A stretch of 64,000 bases of DNA, taken from the NCBI GenBank assembly GCA_964346175.1, contig CAYFTG010000006.1:1-64000 (forward strand), given 5' to 3'. Position 1 is the stretch's first letter, and each line of letters begins with the position of its first letter. Below the pieces are notes generated by a model. That model was not told where the DNA came from. It was given only the letters and a program-made list of their open reading frames with translations, and did not search any database. The DNA is from DTU032 sp964346175. Lineage in GTDB: Bacteria; Bacillota; Clostridia; Saccharofermentanales; DTU023. This document shows, one piece after another, positions 16,629 to 25,644 of this stretch. The position numbers and the translations under genes were made by a program.

Positions 16629-18494
16629 TTAATTTGATTTTTCCAGATTCGCGGGATTGAGCGGTTCGATTAAGAGGGTTTGAAAATCCTTATACAGGAC
16701 TTGTCCCGGTTTAGCACCACGGGGCTTCCACAAGTGACGTATTTCGCAATAATCAACTGAAGTTTTGGCGCCTCCGGCACGATTGCTGCCTGCATACCAA
16801 GCAGCGAGACCGGCCGCCTCGAGGATGCTCTGCTCGGGAATTTCTTTGCCTTCAGCCATTATCACGACGTGAGCACCCGGAGCGTCCTTGATGTGAAACC
16901 ACAGGTCGTCCTTGCGGGCTTGACGCAGAGTGATTCGGTCATTTTGCTTGTTATTTCTGCCCACGACAATCATTAAACCATCACTGGACAAAAAGCGGCG
17001 CGGCGGCTGTGCTTTCGTCGACTCAGTCTTATTTTGCTTTTTGGCTTTTTGCGTCTGCGTGTATTGACCTGAACGACGGCGCTTACTGGCCGGCCGGCCC
17101 GGCTCCTGACGGATTTCGGCAGTCTCTTTCTTTTTAGAAACGCGCTCGGCCTTTTCATCAGACAATTCATCCTCTATCGCTAGCAAGTCCTCCATGTCAA
17201 TAGCACAAGAAAGATTGACCTTGATTGATTCCAAATAGCTGAGCTGTGCCATGTCTCGACGCAGCAATTTTTCCGCCTGTTCTAGACGGCGCTTGTTGCG
17301 TGCATACTTGTCAAAATAGCGATTAGCATTATCTGCAGGAGAGTAGCGTGCATCGAGCTCTATTTCAATTTCTTTGTTTTCATCATAATAATTCAGCACG
17401 ATGGCATTGGAACGCGAATCTTTGATGGCGTGAAGATTGCTGAGCAAAAGTTCGCCATAGAGTTTATATTTTTCTGCTTCTTTGCCTTGTGCGCGATCCT
17501 CTTCATGTAGTTCTCGCTTGCGCATGGCCCGCTTAATCTGCTCATCAAGGCTTCTGTTTAAGGCGTTCATTTTGCTTTTTAAGGCCTGAACGGCTTTGAT
17601 TTGGACGAAATATTCACTTACAGCTTCCAAAGTTGTGGCGTAGGTTTCGCTGTAGGGGAGGTGGGTCAAGCGGATACTATGTAGATCGATGAGACGTCGT
17701 TCGGGGGAAGGGGCGGCATCGTAGTAGAGAGCCGGGGAGATTTTCTCGTCTTTTATTTCCTGACAGATGGTGAGCAAAGCTTGGCGTAAGCGCCCTTGCT
17801 CTGACTCCGTTAAGGAAGAGAAGAGTCGTTCGCTGTCGAGATTCGCTCGAGAGGCGGTTTCACGTCCCAGAGCAGGTGAGAAGCCGGCTACATTCTTATA
17901 GATGGCCTTTTCGAGATTGTCATTGCTTTTCTGTTTTTGGAAAATCTCTTCAAACTGAAGGTTCGGTATTTCATCAGGTAGAGGCTTGTTCTGAGGAGGC
18001 GGTGCTACGTACGGGTGAGCAGGCAAGATCTCCCGATAGCGGTTCACGCTATGATCCACATGACGTAAGGCGGTGTGAATGACGCCGCTGCGATTCACCA
18101 GAATAGTGTTTCCCACTCTGCCCATGAATTCGACGATCAGGCGTTTCTCGCTCAGGTCTCCCAGATCATCTATTGTTTCAAAAGTAAAATCGAGAATGCG
18201 TTCATACGGTGGGGCGTCAACGGCAAGCAGCCTGGCTCCCTGTAAATATTTGCGCAAGGTGAGGAGGAAGGCCGGTGGCGGATTCAGGCTTTTCAGTTTC
18301 AAGTTTTCTCCAAAACGCAATTCCGGCAGCGAAGGATTGCTGCCCAAGAGCAGTTGAGATTTGCGGCCGCGATTGTAAAAATAGAGTACGATCGTGTGTC
18401 GGTCGCTCATTATAATTCGCTCCAGCTTGCCTCCCGCCAGGTCGCGATTGAGCTCACTACGTATACTCTTCATGACTATCCCATCAACGGGCAT
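16629..18494 (-). CDS. rqcH: RqcH (NFACT) ribosome-associated quality-control factor
   Basis: A 621-residue protein of the Rqc2/FpbA family. In bacteria it binds stalled 50S-peptidyl-tRNA complexes and recruits tRNA-Ala to add alanine tails. Domains: NFACT-N (starts P-V-D-G-I-V-M-K; later H-V-D-H-S-V-N-R-Y-R-E-I), a long central coiled coil with charged residues (about 280-450), a basic linker, and NFACT-R with D-L-W-F-H-I-K-D-A-P-G-A-H. ATG 18494 follows GGAAGGAAG and gives the family N-terminus; the frame runs on to 18668 without a ribosome site. Its stop lies 3 bases from that of convergent queH. Confidence 0.94.
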   Translation of the reverse strand: MPVDGIVMKSIRSELNRDLAGGKLERIIMSDRHTIVLYFYNRGRKSQLLLGSNPSLPELRFGENLKLKSLNPPPAFLLTLRKYLQGARLLAVDAPPYERILDFTFETIDDLGDLSEKRLIVEFMGRVGNTILVNRSGVIHTALRHVDHSVNRYREILPAHPYVAPPPQNKPLPDEIPNLQFEEIFQKQKSNDNLEKAIYKNVAGFSPALGRETASRANLDSERLFSSLTESEQGRLRQALLTICQEIKDEKISPALYYDAAPSPERRLIDLHSIRLTHLPYSETYATTLEAVSEYFVQIKAVQALKSKMNALNRSLDEQIKRAMRKRELHEEDRAQGKEAEKYKLYGELLLSNLHAIKDSRSNAIVLNYYDENKEIEIELDARYSPADNANRYFDKYARNKRRLEQAEKLLRRDMAQLSYLESIKVNLSCAIDMEDLLAIEDELSDEKAERVSKKKETAEIRQEPGRPASKRRRSGQYTQTQKAKKQNKTESTKAQPPRRFLSSDGLMIVVGRNNKQNDRITLRQARKDDLWFHIKDAPGAHVVIMAEGKEIPEQSILEAAGLAAWYAGSNRAGGAKTSVDYCEIRHLWKPRGAKPGQVLYKDFQTLLIEPLNPANLEKSN

Positions 18495-18563
18495 AAAACT
18501 TCCTTCCTCTCTGAAAAACGACGCATTTAAGTGTATCATGAAAGAACAAAGGAGCGAGACACA

Positions 18564-18821
18564 ATGGCAGCAAAAGCAAAGAAGAAAAAAACCACAGCGA
18601 GAAGCAAAGTCGTAACGAAGAGCGGAAAAGATCATTTCCGTTCCTTCATGAGCAGTACTGTCGGCCATTGCATTGGGGCCGTTTTCTCGGCAGCACTCCT
18701 GCTGGTCTTTAATGCCCTCGTAGCCGGAAGTAGTCTGGAGATTTTTCTAGGACTGACTGCGGCTGAAATAATAATCGCTGCTATTGTTATCTGGATAATA
18801 ATTCTGCGTCGTCGCACATAA
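18564..18821 (+). CDS. small basic two-helix membrane protein
   Basis: An 85-residue protein of unknown function. The first 30 residues are very rich in Lys/Arg/Thr, followed by two hydrophobic helices (about 36-55 and 58-80) and an R-R-R-T end. By the positive-inside rule both ends should face the cytoplasm. The ATG at 18564 is 9 bases after AAAGGAG, and the start region is divergent from rqcH. I do not recognise a family. It stands alone between two reverse-strand units. Confidence 0.72.
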   Translation: MAAKAKKKKTTARSKVVTKSGKDHFRSFMSSTVGHCIGAVFSAALLLVFNALVAGSSLEIFLGLTAAEIIIAAIVIWIIILRRRT

Positions 18822-18831
18822 AATCGCACAT

Positions 18832-18864
18832 AAAAAGGAAGCATACGCAAGCGCGCATGCTTCC
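18832..18864 (-). terminator. intrinsic terminator of the PRPP-synthetase pair
   Basis: On the reverse strand, GGAAGCAT and ATGCTTCC (outer arms 18864-18857 and 18844-18837) form a perfect 8-bp stem followed by five T residues (18836-18832). Confidence 0.8.
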
Positions 18865-18899
18865 ACAACAAATTTCTAACAAGTCTCTTTTTTAAAAAC

Positions 18900-20126
18900 T
18901 TAATCGCATCCGGCCTGACGACGCTTCTCCAACAGTGTGTTAATTTTCACTGTCGGGTCTATTAGTGTGGAGAGAGAAGCGTTGTGGTTCATAGCGTCAA
19001 TCAAGAGGGCTACGAATTTCGCCATATTAACGTCTATATACCATGGTGCAGCCAAAAGCTCCGGTGAACGGTAGATTAGGTTGGTGCACAAGACATTGCT
19101 GATGATGCCATCCTCATATGCTTGATTGAACTCATCTAAACCGTCTGTAAACAAACCGAAGGTGGCGATGCAGAAAATCTTGCCTGCACCACGCTCTTTG
19201 AGTTTCCGCGACAGCTCGATCATGGATTCGCCGGAGGAAATCATGTCGTCTATAACCAGCAGATTTTTACCTTCAACGGAGTCACCCAAGAATTCGTGCG
19301 CAACAATCGGATTGCGACCGTTTTTCATCACAGTGTAATCACGACGTTTGTAGAACGTTCCTAGCGGCAGACCCAGCATTGAACTGTAATACATGGTTCT
19401 GTAGATGGCGCCTTCATCCGGTGACACTACCATTGTGTTGTCGGAATTGATCGTAAAATCAGGCAATTTATTGAAGAGAGCTTTCATAACCTGATAGGTG
19501 ATCGGAACGTTTTCGAAACCGCTGGTGGGGGCGGCATTGGCAACGCGATCATCATGAGCATCAAAGGTAATAAAGTTGCTGACTCCAAGATTGGTCAGTT
19601 CGATCAGCATATTGGCGCAATCGAGGGATTCTCGAGCATTACGGCGGTGCTGACGACCTTCGTAGAGATAAGGCATGATTACATTGATGCGGCGCGCCTT
19701 ACCGGAGGCGGCCAGGATGATGCGTTTGAGATCCTGATAATGATCGTCAGGGCTCATATGGTTATCAAAACCACGGAGATTGTAGGTAACGGTGTAGTTA
19801 GTCACATCACAGAGCAGATAGAGATCGTGCCCTCTGATTGTATTCTCGATAACTGCTTTACCTTCACCTGAAGAAAAGCGGAAAGTATTAACCGGGATAT
19901 GATAGTCGTCGCGCAGGAAGCCGATACTATCCTCAGCGTCCGGAGCTGCTTCTAAGTATTCAGCTCGACGCTGAACCAGATAATCGTTCACGCGGTTTGA
20001 AAAATCACGTGCCCCTTTCAAGCTGATCAGTCCGATCGGGCCCAAAGCCGGCATCGGGTTGTTGCCGTACTGATCGTACTTGTAGTAGTTTTTGTCGTCA
20101 CGAGCCTCAAAATTTTGTTGATTCAT
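18900..20126 (-). CDS. prs: ribose-phosphate pyrophosphokinase (PRPP synthetase), long clostridial form
   Basis: A 408-residue PRPP synthetase; it makes 5-phosphoribosyl 1-diphosphate from ribose 5-phosphate and ATP for nucleotide, His and Trp synthesis. Catalytic signatures are intact: F-D-A-H-D with H191 (the metal/ATP histidine), S-P-D-E-G at 235-239, the flexible-loop K-R-R at 260-262, and the PRPP loop V-I-D-D-M-I-S-S-G-E-S at 291-301. It is longer than the usual ~315 residues, with an N-terminal extension and inserts. The ATG at 20126 is placed 8 bases after GGAAGGG; a GTG at 20135 overlaps that site and is unlikely. It follows a paralogue by 36 bases and shares its transcript. Confidence 0.88.
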   Translation of the reverse strand: MNQQNFEARDDKNYYKYDQYGNNPMPALGPIGLISLKGARDFSNRVNDYLVQRRAEYLEAAPDAEDSIGFLRDDYHIPVNTFRFSSGEGKAVIENTIRGHDLYLLCDVTNYTVTYNLRGFDNHMSPDDHYQDLKRIILAASGKARRINVIMPYLYEGRQHRRNARESLDCANMLIELTNLGVSNFITFDAHDDRVANAAPTSGFENVPITYQVMKALFNKLPDFTINSDNTMVVSPDEGAIYRTMYYSSMLGLPLGTFYKRRDYTVMKNGRNPIVAHEFLGDSVEGKNLLVIDDMISSGESMIELSRKLKERGAGKIFCIATFGLFTDGLDEFNQAYEDGIISNVLCTNLIYRSPELLAAPWYIDVNMAKFVALLIDAMNHNASLSTLIDPTVKINTLLEKRRQAGCD

Positions 20127-20162
20127 TAGCTGCACCCTTCCATATATAATTCTATTAGTGCT

Positions 20163-21425
20163 CTAGATGTCATAAAAAGATAACTGACGCTTATCAAATG
20201 CTGTCTCTGTCTTCTCTTGCATTTCTTTGTGTTTGCGAACCACGGATTTAATCTTCTCTGCAGGTGCCATGAGCTGAGATAGTGAGGCGTCATGATTGAG
20301 CGCATTGATCAGCTGGGCCATATCATCCGCCATGGGTACAGGAGTATACCAAGGAGCTGATACTACTGAGGGAGGAAGATAGGAGAGGTCTGAGGAGAAA
20401 ATCCTCTCGATGATACCGCTTTCCCAAGCTTGGTGCATACGGGAAGTGCCATCGGTGAATTGGACGAAGGAGGTGAAGCAATAGACGCGCTTTGCGCCCT
20501 GAGCTTTGAGATAGGCTGCACACTCGATCAAACCGTCGCCGTTGTCCAAAAGGTCACCGATCACCAAGATGTCTTTGCCTTCGACCGAATCTCCCAGGTA
20601 GGCGAGAGAACTACGTTCATACCTTTGACCATCGACATAATCATAGCTGTGTTTGGTGTGAAAAATCCCCAGCTGCAATTGCATGGTCGAAGCGTAGAAT
20701 ATTGAGCGGTTGATGTTAACTTCATTCGGCGCGACTACCATCATTTTCCTTGGATCTACCTGCAAATCTCCGCAATCTTGTAAGAGTGTGCGGATGAACT
20801 GGAAAGATGTGGGGAACGATTCGAAATTGTCATAGGGGACGGCGTTGGCTACGCGACTGTCCGGCGCGTCGAAGGTGATAAAGTTGTCTATACCCAGACC
20901 GAAGAGATGTCTTAGCATTTCGCCGCAGTCCAGCGATTCTCTCTTTTCGCGACGGAAACGTCTACCCTGGTAGAGATAGGGCATGATGACATTAATGCGC
21001 AAAGCAGAATCCTTGCTTGCAACTATTAGTCGGGTTAAGTCCTTGTAATGTTCGTCCGGTCCCATTGTGACCGGTCTGCTGTAGCGTTCATAAGTTTTGC
21101 CATGATAAAGAACATCAGTAATGATGTAGAGATCGTGTCCGCGCACTGTGTCGAGTACGACTGCTTTTCCTTCACCGGATTTAAAGCGCGAAAGGTCGAC
21201 GTCAATGCGATAATCATCTCTAAGATAACCTGTAAATTTGGCGATATCCGGAACCATCTCCGCGTAAGCTTCGCGTCGGAGGCGCAGCTGACGATTGATA
21301 CGGTCAGCAAGGTGATCCTCTATCTGGGCGCTTATAATTGCAATTGGTCCAAGCGGATTGAGCATTGTGTCATCTTTTAAGATGTTTCTCGGTGACCCGC
21401 CCGCCGGAAACTTAAGTTCATTCAT
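20163..21425 (-). CDS. PRPP-synthetase-like paralogue with degenerate active site
   Basis: A 420-residue relative of the downstream prs product, aligned along its whole length. Shared blocks include F-R/K-S-G-E-G-K-A-V, M-P-Y-L-Y-x-G-R, R-E-S-L-D-C and G-D-S-V-E-G-K. The catalytic positions differ. The metal/ATP His is P188 (F-D-A-P-D). S-P-D-E-G becomes A-P-N-E-V at 232-236, and loop K-R-R becomes T-K-H at 257-259. The PRPP loop D-D-M-I-S-S-G-E becomes G-D-L-L-D-N-G-D at 290-297. The fold is probably kept but synthesis of PRPP is unlikely. A regulatory or structural partner of the active enzyme is an inference, similar in idea to mammalian PRPP-synthetase-associated proteins. The ribosome site is GGAGGG. 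Confidence 0.8.
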   Translation of the reverse strand: MNELKFPAGGSPRNILKDDTMLNPLGPIAIISAQIEDHLADRINRQLRLRREAYAEMVPDIAKFTGYLRDDYRIDVDLSRFKSGEGKAVVLDTVRGHDLYIITDVLYHGKTYERYSRPVTMGPDEHYKDLTRLIVASKDSALRINVIMPYLYQGRRFRREKRESLDCGEMLRHLFGLGIDNFITFDAPDSRVANAVPYDNFESFPTSFQFIRTLLQDCGDLQVDPRKMMVVAPNEVNINRSIFYASTMQLQLGIFHTKHSYDYVDGQRYERSSLAYLGDSVEGKDILVIGDLLDNGDGLIECAAYLKAQGAKRVYCFTSFVQFTDGTSRMHQAWESGIIERIFSSDLSYLPPSVVSAPWYTPVPMADDMAQLINALNHDASLSQLMAPAEKIKSVVRKHKEMQEKTETAFDKRQLSFYDI

Positions 21426-21448
21426 ATAAGTCCCTCCATATGTGTATG

Positions 21449-21454
21449 ATTATA
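21449..21454 (-). promoter_or_regulatory. -10 element for the PRPP-synthetase pair
   Basis: TATAAT on the reverse strand, 24 bases upstream of the first gene's start. No good -35 is visible at the expected spacing (only a T run). It lies in the spacer shared with the divergent engB gene. Confidence 0.4.
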
Positions 21455-21487
21455 GCAGAGTAATATTAGCGAAAAAAGGAGTTAACG

Positions 21488-22111
21488 ATGTCAATACGCT
21501 TCAATAAAGTAGACTTAACGGCAGTAGCGGCACAAATTGAGCAATTTCCTAAACAGCCCTTGCCCGAAATCATAATGGTCGGTCGTTCAAACGTAGGGAA
21601 ATCCACTTTGCTGAACGCCTTATGCCGTAACAAAAACCTGGCTCGAACCAGTCGTACACCCGGCAAGACCCAGCTGGTTCTTTTCTTCACGGTGGACGAC
21701 AGCTTTTACCTAGTGGATCTGCCCGGTTACGGCTATGCGCAGACTTCACGCGAGCAAGAGAGGAAGTTCTCGCAAGTGACGGATCAGTACTTCCGGCAAG
21801 AGAGGTTGCGGGCTGCAGTTCTTTTGCTAATTGATATAAGGCGCGGCTTCGGCGATCTGGATTGGCAAATGGCTGATTACTTGGATCATTATCACATCCC
21901 GTGGCAGGTGGTCTTGACCAAGTCGGACAAACTCTCACGCTCGAAGCAAAACGATGCTCGTTTCAGCATCATCAGAGAATTAAACGAGAGAAGAAAAGTG
22001 CTGGGAGCTGAAAGCTTCCACTTGGAAGATCCGATCATGGTATCAGCTACTACTGCTAATGACGCAGGTGTGGAGAATCTGAGGCGCTTTATTACATCGC
22101 TTGTAAAATAA
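21488..22111 (+). CDS. engB: ribosome-biogenesis GTPase EngB/YsxC
   Basis: A 207-residue TRAFAC GTPase needed for late 50S assembly. G motifs: G1 G-R-S-N-V-G-K-S at 32-39, G2 region T-S-R-T-P-G-K-T, G3 D-L-P-G-Y-G-Y-A near 77, G4 T-K-S-D-K near 144, and G5 S-A-T near 180. AAAGGAG is 7 bases before the ATG. It stands divergent from the PRPP-synthetase pair. Confidence 0.96.
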   Translation: MSIRFNKVDLTAVAAQIEQFPKQPLPEIIMVGRSNVGKSTLLNALCRNKNLARTSRTPGKTQLVLFFTVDDSFYLVDLPGYGYAQTSREQERKFSQVTDQYFRQERLRAAVLLLIDIRRGFGDLDWQMADYLDHYHIPWQVVLTKSDKLSRSKQNDARFSIIRELNERRKVLGAESFHLEDPIMVSATTANDAGVENLRRFITSLVK

Positions 22112-22180
22112 AACGCCAAATTGACTGGGCTCAGCCTTATACTGCGAGCAAAGTAGGTTTGTGTCGGCCGCTCTTTCCTT

Positions 22181-24484
22181 ATGCTTCAAAGTATGAGGAA
22201 AGCACTGCAAAACATTACTGAGCGTCCGGGACTCTGCCTCTTTTTTCTGCTGCTGGGGTTGAGCCATTTACTTACAGAAATTTCCTTAAATAGAGCAGTT
22301 GAATTTTCGGAGGGGGAGCGGATTCTTGTTAGCGGTCGCATTGTTGAAGTCGCTTTGCCGCAAAAAAGCAGTGATGATTACCGACGAATCAAGATTCGGC
22401 TCGATCGTCATACTGTCATTTCCTTAAGTCTTAAACTGAGCGGACTAGCGCAAGGCACTTCGGCTGAGGAGATCAAGCGAGGCGCCACAATTAGCGTCAG
22501 CGGTATTTATACCGGAGGAAATGTGGCGCAGAATCCCGGAGGTTTTAGTGAGAGAGATTGGTTTAGGTCGCAGGGAGTCAGTGGCAAACTCACGCAGCCA
22601 AAACTAAGTGCGGTGGAAGCGGCTCCGCTTTTATACCGTCCACTAAATTATCTCGACGATTTTCGTCTGAAAGTACTCAAATTATTGGAGGAAAGTTTTA
22701 GCGCTGAGGGAGCGGAAGGGGCTCCAAGAGAAAGCGCAGATTTCCAGCTAAGTTCTGTTGGCATATTGCCGGCTTTGTTGATGGGACACACCGCGGGTAT
22801 GACGGCGTATACCGGCAAGGCCTTGAGTGAAGCGGGTGCCTATCATTTGCTTTGTGTTTCGGGGATGCATTTGATGTTTTTTTTGTTGCCGATTCGCCGG
22901 GTTTCCGCTTGGGCCGCCCTGAGCTTTAATACTAAGCGCAAGCTCTTGTCTGTGTTGGTACTGTTTCCGGGACTGCTAAGCGGTTTCGGTCATGGCATCA
23001 GCCGAGCGACTTTGCTCTTCTATTTGTCGTCTCTTGACAGCAGAGTACTAAGGCGCGCTGATCGGATAAATTCCCTAGCTCTGGCGGCTTGTGTTCTGCT
23101 CGTGATTCAACCTTTCGCAGTGCGCCAGAATGGGTTTTGGATGAGCTTTATTGCAGCCGGCTGTCTGAAACTGCTGTCACCCGATACGGGGAAGCGTTTA
23201 CTGGATGACCTGATCAGCACCTTGGCAGTTTTCCTAATTCTTTTGCCCTTAACTGTAAAACAACAACAGGGTGCCAATCTATTGGCACCATTCGCGAATC
23301 TGATTCTTATCCCCTTAGCGAGTTATTTGACTATTGTGGGTTTTTTGATTCTGTTTCTCAGCTTGATTTTTCCGTTTTTCAGTCTACAGATTCAATTTTT
23401 AGCCAGTTTCCTAACAGAGCCGGTGTTGCGGCTCTGGCTGGAACTCGTGTCTGTGGTGGCTAATTGCCGAAGTACGTTTTTCTGCAAGCGTGAGCTGATT
23501 CATGTTGCTGTTTTTCTTCTCCTGCTTCTGGCGATTTTTTACCTGCTGCGCGTGCGGTCGTATAAGCTGCTGTTTCCGGCTCTGCTCATATTAGTGACAT
23601 TTCTCTTCGTGCCTGCAATTGAGAAGACGCGAAAAGATGAGCACATAGATATTCTCTTTTTGGATGTAGGGCAGGGCGATGCAACCTTGATCCTGAGCAA
23701 GGAGAAGACGATTCTGATTGATGGTGGGGATGCAGGAATGGGCTATCAGCGGGTTTTGCCGGCTCTGCGCTCACAAGGGCGAGACCACGTGGATCTTGCC
23801 GTACTTACTCACGGACACGCAGATCATGTCTTGGGTGCGCTGGAATTGATGAGTCTAGGGCGCATTGATTGCCTATTGCTGCCGCAGCCGCCTAAGGCTC
23901 TGGAGGCTCAAGCTGTAGATACTCAAGAAGATCTCGACGTCCCGGATTTAGGCAGCAATCCCTTTGAGCAAAATGAGGCGGACTGGATGACCTATTTGAT
24001 TTTCTGTGCTGACGAGAACGGGCTTAGCGTTAACTATATTATCTCTGATGATAGTCTGAGCATGGACGGTTTAAACTTCTCTTTTATTGCGCCCGACTTG
24101 GAAGATTTGGCTCGAGGGGATGACCTTAATGACACCTCACTTGCCTTTTATCTCGATTACTACCGGCACAGTTTTCTTTTCACCGGTGATATGACCCGGG
24201 AAACGGAAGAACGCCTTGTTCGCTCGCAGCAACTGCGGCCTGTGGATTACTTACATGTAGCTCATCACGGTTCCGGAATGACCACTAATGACAGCTTTTT
24301 GGAGCAGATTGAGGCGCGTTGGGCGATAATACCGGTAGGCGCTAACAATTTATATAATCATCCACATCCCGACACAGTGGAAAGGCTGCAGGAGCATGCC
24401 GTCCGTACCGTTAGGTTGGATGAAAAACACGCCTTCTTCTTGCGGCTTTCTGAGGCAGATAGTAGGATAGTGTTATGGCGGTAA
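22181..24484 (+). CDS. comEC: ComEC/Rec2 DNA-uptake channel protein
   Basis: A 767-residue polytopic protein that in competent bacteria passes single-stranded DNA through the membrane. Order: an N-terminal helix, a soluble OB-like region with a possible DUF4131 segment (about 30-140), the competence membrane domain with L-L-C-V-S-G-M-H-L (about 225) and several helices, and a C-terminal metallo-beta-lactamase domain. The last contains L-F-L-D-V-G-Q-G-D-A near 490, T-H-G-H-A-D-H near 540 and H-H-G-S near 690. The start is uncertain: no ribosome site precedes ATG 22181, and ATG 22193 is an alternative. The stop overlaps holA by 10 bases. Confidence 0.9.
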   Translation: MLQSMRKALQNITERPGLCLFFLLLGLSHLLTEISLNRAVEFSEGERILVSGRIVEVALPQKSSDDYRRIKIRLDRHTVISLSLKLSGLAQGTSAEEIKRGATISVSGIYTGGNVAQNPGGFSERDWFRSQGVSGKLTQPKLSAVEAAPLLYRPLNYLDDFRLKVLKLLEESFSAEGAEGAPRESADFQLSSVGILPALLMGHTAGMTAYTGKALSEAGAYHLLCVSGMHLMFFLLPIRRVSAWAALSFNTKRKLLSVLVLFPGLLSGFGHGISRATLLFYLSSLDSRVLRRADRINSLALAACVLLVIQPFAVRQNGFWMSFIAAGCLKLLSPDTGKRLLDDLISTLAVFLILLPLTVKQQQGANLLAPFANLILIPLASYLTIVGFLILFLSLIFPFFSLQIQFLASFLTEPVLRLWLELVSVVANCRSTFFCKRELIHVAVFLLLLLAIFYLLRVRSYKLLFPALLILVTFLFVPAIEKTRKDEHIDILFLDVGQGDATLILSKEKTILIDGGDAGMGYQRVLPALRSQGRDHVDLAVLTHGHADHVLGALELMSLGRIDCLLLPQPPKALEAQAVDTQEDLDVPDLGSNPFEQNEADWMTYLIFCADENGLSVNYIISDDSLSMDGLNFSFIAPDLEDLARGDDLNDTSLAFYLDYYRHSFLFTGDMTRETEERLVRSQQLRPVDYLHVAHHGSGMTTNDSFLEQIEARWAIIPVGANNLYNHPHPDTVERLQEHAVRTVRLDEKHAFFLRLSEADSRIVLWR

Positions 24485-25551
24485 AGAAGAAAAAATTGAC
24501 ATATGCAGCTTTGAGCAAAGAATTGGACGCAGAGCCCTTGCGCAAGATTTATGTTTTGCTGGGACACGAGGAATATTTGATTAGCTACTTGCGAGACAAA
24601 ATCTATGCTCAAGCTTTAGCTCCCGGCTGCGAAACCATGGATGCCGTAGTTTACGACCCGGACAAAACCTCTAGTCTGAATCTGGAGAATTTAGTGGCCG
24701 ACATTAGCACTCCGGCTTTTCTTTCGCCCTACAAGCTGGTGCATATCAAAGGATCTAAACTCTTCCAACGGGCTCTAAGTGCCGATACTTTAGTTGAGTG
24801 GACTAAGATCGTCGAACATGTGGGTGAGGGAACAGTTTTGCTGTTCGAAGAACGCCAAGACAGCGAGGACAGAGCTGTAAGACTCGATCACAAATTGCTG
24901 CGCCTTATCGAGGAGCATGATGGGGCAGTAGTGCGTCTGGATCGCCAGGGTGAGAATGAGCTTTTGAAATGGATTAGTGCTCAATGCAAATTCCGTGAGC
25001 TTAATATAACTCAGGAAGCAGCGCTTTCGCTTATTTCGCGTTTCGACTCATCGATGTCAATGATTCAGCAGGGTCTTGATGTAATTTTTCTGTATGTGGA
25101 AAGCCGGAACTTGCAATCAATTGATCTGGATACCGTAGACTTCCTGTGTCGTCCCGACCTGAGTGGTAGGGTTTTCGACTTGACCGATGCTTTGGCTGAC
25201 GGCAATGTCGATCGCGCGCTGGACTATCTGGAGCGCTTGCTCGACCGGCGTGAAGCTCCTCTAGGTATTTTGGCCATGATCTCCAACCTCTCGCGGCGTC
25301 TACTGATCGCCAAAGAATTGAAAAATAGCTCTGCGATCATTCAAAGTGGAGTTACTACGAGCAGCTATTACGCGAACAAACTGTTACAGCAGGCGCGTTC
25401 ATTTTCTCTGGAACAGCTAGAAGCCATGGTGGAAGCCTGTTTCCACTGTGATCTCCTGATTAAAACCGGTGAGATGCAAGATCGCGACGCTCTGCTTGTT
25501 CTCATTATTCAATTGAGTAGTTTGAATAGAAAAACGGCAAAGAAGCTTTAA
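24475..25551 (+). CDS. holA: DNA polymerase III delta subunit
   Basis: A 358-residue clamp-loader delta subunit that opens the beta sliding clamp. The N-terminal fold has Y-V-L-L-G-H-E-E-Y-L near residue 25. Later come the degenerate AAA+ core (L-L-F-E-E-R), the C-terminal collar with V-F-D-L-T-D-A-L-A-D-G, and L-G-I-L-A-M-I-S-N-L-S-R-R-L. The comEC-holA order is standard. No ribosome site is visible; the ATG lies inside the end of comEC, so translation is probably coupled. A terminator follows. Confidence 0.9.
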   Translation: MAVKKKKLTYAALSKELDAEPLRKIYVLLGHEEYLISYLRDKIYAQALAPGCETMDAVVYDPDKTSSLNLENLVADISTPAFLSPYKLVHIKGSKLFQRALSADTLVEWTKIVEHVGEGTVLLFEERQDSEDRAVRLDHKLLRLIEEHDGAVVRLDRQGENELLKWISAQCKFRELNITQEAALSLISRFDSSMSMIQQGLDVIFLYVESRNLQSIDLDTVDFLCRPDLSGRVFDLTDALADGNVDRALDYLERLLDRREAPLGILAMISNLSRRLLIAKELKNSSAIIQSGVTTSSYYANKLLQQARSFSLEQLEAMVEACFHCDLLIKTGEMQDRDALLVLIIQLSSLNRKTAKKL

Positions 25552-25598
25552 TTCAGCCCCGATCAACTCATTTTTCATCAATTAATTAAGAAGAAAGT

Positions 25599-25625
25599 AA
25601 GCATGTTTATGAATATGCTTTTTTT
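25599..25625 (+). terminator. intrinsic terminator after holA
   Basis: A 9-bp stem (AAGCATGTT with AATATGCTT, one G-U pair) around loop TATG, followed by five T residues, 20 bases before radC. Confidence 0.75.
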
Positions 25626-25644
25626 AGAGAAAGGATTGATGTGA

